Shown: positions 5,696-7,428 of the stretch, one piece after another
Numbering within the stretch: position 1 is the first letter of the stretch
How the letters are laid out: each line of letters begins with the position of its first letter
Assembly (NCBI GenBank): GCA_017520365.1
Contig: JAFXFQ010000003.1
Coordinates: 1 to 7,428 of the forward strand
Direction: 5' to 3'
Length of the DNA stretch: 7,428 nucleotides
DNA from: Clostridia bacterium
GTDB lineage: Bacteria; Bacillota; Clostridia; Oscillospirales; CAG-272
The notes under the pieces: model-generated
The model's database searches: none
What the model saw: the letters and a program-made list of their open reading frames with translations, nothing else
What the model was told of the DNA's origin: nothing
Program-made: the position numbers and the translations under genes

Positions 5696-7099
5696 ATGAA
5701 TATCAGATCTATCTATTTCAATAAAGCCTTTTGGAAAACGGTGCTGCCTCTGGCTCTGCCCATTGCCCTGCAGAATCTAATGGCAGCCTCCTTTTCACTT
5801 ATTGACACCTTCATGGTGGCAGGTCTCGGCAGCACGGTGCTGTCCTCCGTAGGTATGGCCGCTCAGTATACGTGGCTTTTTAACATCACCATCTTCGGTC
5901 TTGCCTCAGGCTGCGGGCTTTTTGTCGCCCAATTCTGGGGAGTCAAGGATATAAGATCCATAAACCGCATCCAGGGTATGTCAATGCTCCTTGCCGTCGG
6001 TGCGGGAGTTCTATTCTTTTGCGGCGCATTTTTCTTTCCCGAGGAGGTCCTCTCCCTTTTTAATAAGGACAAAACGGTAATTACCGTCGGTGCCTCATAT
6101 CTCCGATATGCTGCATTCTCATATCCTGCCTTCGCATTCAATTTCGTTCTCTATACAGTTCTGAGATCAACGGAAAAGGTGCGCCTGCCCATGGTGCTCT
6201 CCATTGTGAATGCCGCAATTAACGCCTGCCTCAATTATGTCCTCATTTTCGGTGTCGGAGACTTTGAGGGCATGGGTGCCGCAGGCGCTGCTCTGGCAAC
6301 CGCCACCTCCTGTTGGACCACCACGGTAATACTCCTTATCGTATGTATTATACAGAAAAACATAGTCATTGCCCCCGCAAAAGCCCTTTTCTCATTTACA
6401 AAGCAGAATTTCTCAGCCTTTATGAGAAAGACTATGCCCGCTGTGCTAAACGAGGGAGTTTTCGCCCTTGGCACAACTATTCTGAATATCATTCTGTCCA
6501 ACATCAGCGTTGACGCATACGCCGGAGTGACAATACTCAGAACTGTGGAAAACCTTGCTTTCGTATTTATCGTAGGCCTTTGTAACGCCTGCAGCATCAT
6601 TATCGGAAAATCCATCGGCGCGGGAGATATCATCGGAGCAAAACAGGATGCAAACAGATTTCTGTTCATTATGCCTCTGTTCAGCATTCTCACAGGTGCG
6701 ATACTGATACTTCTCCGGTCTCCCCTCGTTACGATGTTCACCTACAGCGGAGAATATTCGGATATCGCAATAAAGAGCGCACTTTACTGCATCCTTATCT
6801 ACGCCCTTGATATGCCCATCCGAAACATCCCATATCTGACTATCGTTGGTATCTTCCGCCCGGGAGGAGACCCGAAAACAGGAATGATATGTGACGTTTC
6901 CGCCCTATGGTTCATCTCCATTCCTTTAACCGCTATCCTTGCACGGCTCGGCGTTCCCTTTGAAACGATATTTCTCCTTATGTACCTTTCGGAGGATATC
7001 CCAAAGACCGCTCTCTGCATATGGTACTTCGTGTCGGGTAAATGGATACACCCGGTCACAGATGAGGGAAAGAAAGCCTTGGCAGAGCTTAAAAAGTAA
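5696..7099 (+). CDS. MATE-family efflux transporter (12-helix antiporter)
   Basis: The 467-residue membrane protein matches the length and layout of MATE transporters, which export cationic or aromatic compounds in exchange for Na+ or H+. Helix 1 begins near residue 13 ('LPLALPIALQNLMAASF'). Family-like motifs follow: 'DTFMVAGLG' 37-45; 'FVAQFWGVKD' 76-85; 'SYPAFAFNFVLYTVLRST' 142-159; 'GMGAAGAALAT' 192-202. The second half repeats the pattern with 'MPAVLNEGVFALGTTILN', 'IIIGKSIGAGD' 301-311, and 'GIFRPGGDPKTGM' 385-397 in place of the usual G-x-GDT stretch. About twelve hydrophobic segments can be counted. Substrate is unknown. No clear Shine-Dalgarno precedes the ATG, no alternative ATG, GTG or TTG lies between the rplS stop and this ATG in frame, and the next internal Met (residue 29) would remove most of helix 1, so 5696 is kept. 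Confidence 0.93.
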   Translation: MNIRSIYFNKAFWKTVLPLALPIALQNLMAASFSLIDTFMVAGLGSTVLSSVGMAAQYTWLFNITIFGLASGCGLFVAQFWGVKDIRSINRIQGMSMLLAVGAGVLFFCGAFFFPEEVLSLFNKDKTVITVGASYLRYAAFSYPAFAFNFVLYTVLRSTEKVRLPMVLSIVNAAINACLNYVLIFGVGDFEGMGAAGAALATATSCWTTTVILLIVCIIQKNIVIAPAKALFSFTKQNFSAFMRKTMPAVLNEGVFALGTTILNIILSNISVDAYAGVTILRTVENLAFVFIVGLCNACSIIIGKSIGAGDIIGAKQDANRFLFIMPLFSILTGAILILLRSPLVTMFTYSGEYSDIAIKSALYCILIYALDMPIRNIPYLTIVGIFRPGGDPKTGMICDVSALWFISIPLTAILARLGVPFETIFLLMYLSEDIPKTALCIWYFVSGKWIHPVTDEGKKALAELKK

Positions 7100-7113
7100 A
7101 TAAATAATAAAAG

Positions 7114-7148
7114 AAACTCGGCGACTATTGATAAGTCGCTGAGTTTTT
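7114..7148 (+). terminator. Rho-independent terminator of the MATE gene
   Basis: AAACTCGGCGACT (7114-7126) pairs with AGTCGCTGAGTTT (7134-7146) as a 13-bp stem with one G-U wobble and a seven-base loop (ATTGATA, 7127-7133). T residues run from 7144 to 7148. The next gene's -35 element lies inside the loop. Confidence 0.9.
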
Positions 7149-7156
7149 GTTATAAT
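7128..7156 (+). promoter_or_regulatory. malQ promoter, overlapping the preceding terminator
   Basis: The -35 TTGATA (7128-7133) and the perfect -10 TATAAT (7151-7156) are 17 bases apart, with TGT at 7148-7150 giving an extended -10. The start would be near 7163, about 28 bases before the ATG. The -35 is entirely within the terminator loop, and the terminator's 3' arm and T-run form the promoter spacer. Confidence 0.75.
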
Positions 7157-7190
7157 AATACCATACACTTCAGAAAAGGACGTATATTCT

Positions 7191-7428
7191 ATGAAACGTG
7201 CAAGCGGTGTGCTTATGCACATCTCCTCCCTTTGGGGAGATCATTCCGAGGGTTCCTTTGGTGAGGCAGCCTGCCAGTGGGTCGATTTCCTGGCTGACTG
7301 CGGATTTTCCTACTGGCAGACTCTTCCCTTCTGCCTTCCCGACGAAGCGAACTCTCCCTATAAATCATACAGCGCCTTCTCGGGCAACCCCAACTTCATC
7401 GACCTTCCCCTCCTTCATAAGGTCGGAC
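7191..7428 (+). CDS. malQ: 4-alpha-glucanotransferase (amylomaltase, GH77), N-terminal part
   Basis: Seventy-nine codons are visible before the right edge; the full enzyme is usually about 500 residues. The N-terminus reads 'RASGVLMHISSL', then 'FLADCGFSYWQTLPF', then 'NSPYKSYSAFSGNPNFIDL'. These are the opening strand and first loops of the GH77 barrel, including the SPYxSxSAFxGNP stretch. The enzyme transfers glucan segments between alpha-1,4-glucans in the cytoplasm, serving maltodextrin or glycogen metabolism. Where many MalQ proteins have SLPG, this one has SLWG followed by 'DHSEGSFG', which I take as a lineage variant. AAAAGGA (7174-7180) lies 10 bases before the ATG. The catalytic Asp/Glu residues are beyond the window. 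No other starch or glycogen gene is visible. Confidence 0.92.
   Translation, partial: MKRASGVLMHISSLWGDHSEGSFGEAACQWVDFLADCGFSYWQTLPFCLPDEANSPYKSYSAFSGNPNFIDLPLLHKVG

Noticed and set aside
6235..6741. A 168-codon minus-strand open frame within the MATE gene
   Set aside because: It is a shadow of hydrophobic codons on the opposite strand, with no start signal or domain.
1..7428. Mobile elements, CRISPR arrays, tRNA/rRNA genes, toxin-antitoxin or defence genes
   Set aside because: I looked for transposase or integrase motifs, regularly spaced repeats, tRNA-like ends and small paired genes on both strands and found none that the sequence supports.

Overview
The window looks like a chromosomal segment of a fibre- or glycan-degrading Clostridia bacterium (Oscillospiraceae/Ruminococcus-like) from an animal gut or a similar anaerobic habitat. 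The strongest clue is a large secreted SGNH/GDSL hydrolase ending in a type I dockerin, the module that plugs enzymes into a cohesin scaffold (cellulosome). Support comes from a cytoplasmic-type GH29 alpha-L-fucosidase, a clostridial-style MalQ N-terminus, AGGAG-type ribosome binding sites and near-consensus sigma-A promoters. Genus-level placement is inference.

Layout, left to right. (1) Bases 1-210 hold the C-terminal end of a CapA-like protein, closed by a strong terminator. (2) A near-perfect promoter at 329-356, followed by a 23-bp inverted repeat in the 5' leader, drives the 1106-residue dockerin-bearing hydrolase at 431-3751. (3) A 14-bp perfect hairpin at 3771-3804 separates it from the convergent minus-strand alpha-L-fucosidase, 3819-5063. 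(4) The intergenic region 5064-5299 carries two divergent promoters: one for the fucosidase, with a 15-bp palindrome next to its ribosome binding site, and one for rplS (ribosomal protein L19), with phased A-tracts upstream and a structured leader. (5) rplS (5300-5641) ends in a UUCG-loop terminator. A MATE-family transporter (5696-7099) starts 18 bases after its T-run, without a visible Shine-Dalgarno. (6) A terminator after the MATE gene overlaps the promoter of malQ, whose first 79 codons run off the right edge.

Functionally, three genes concern carbohydrates. The dockerin enzyme would remove ester groups (probably acetyl) from polysaccharide outside the cell. The fucosidase would trim imported fucosylated oligosaccharides inside. 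MalQ would rearrange maltodextrins or glycogen-derived glucans. No sugar transporter, cohesin scaffold or regulator gene lies in the window, so these links are inferred from families and not from an operon. rplS is a housekeeping gene. The genes appear mostly monocistronic, each with its own promoter and terminator.

I see no CRISPR array, insertion sequence, tRNA, rRNA, phage gene or clear sign of recent transfer. I found no undescribed multi-gene system. The most interesting items are the modular architecture of the dockerin enzyme, the 5'-leader palindromes on both glycan genes, and the overlapping terminator/promoter before malQ.
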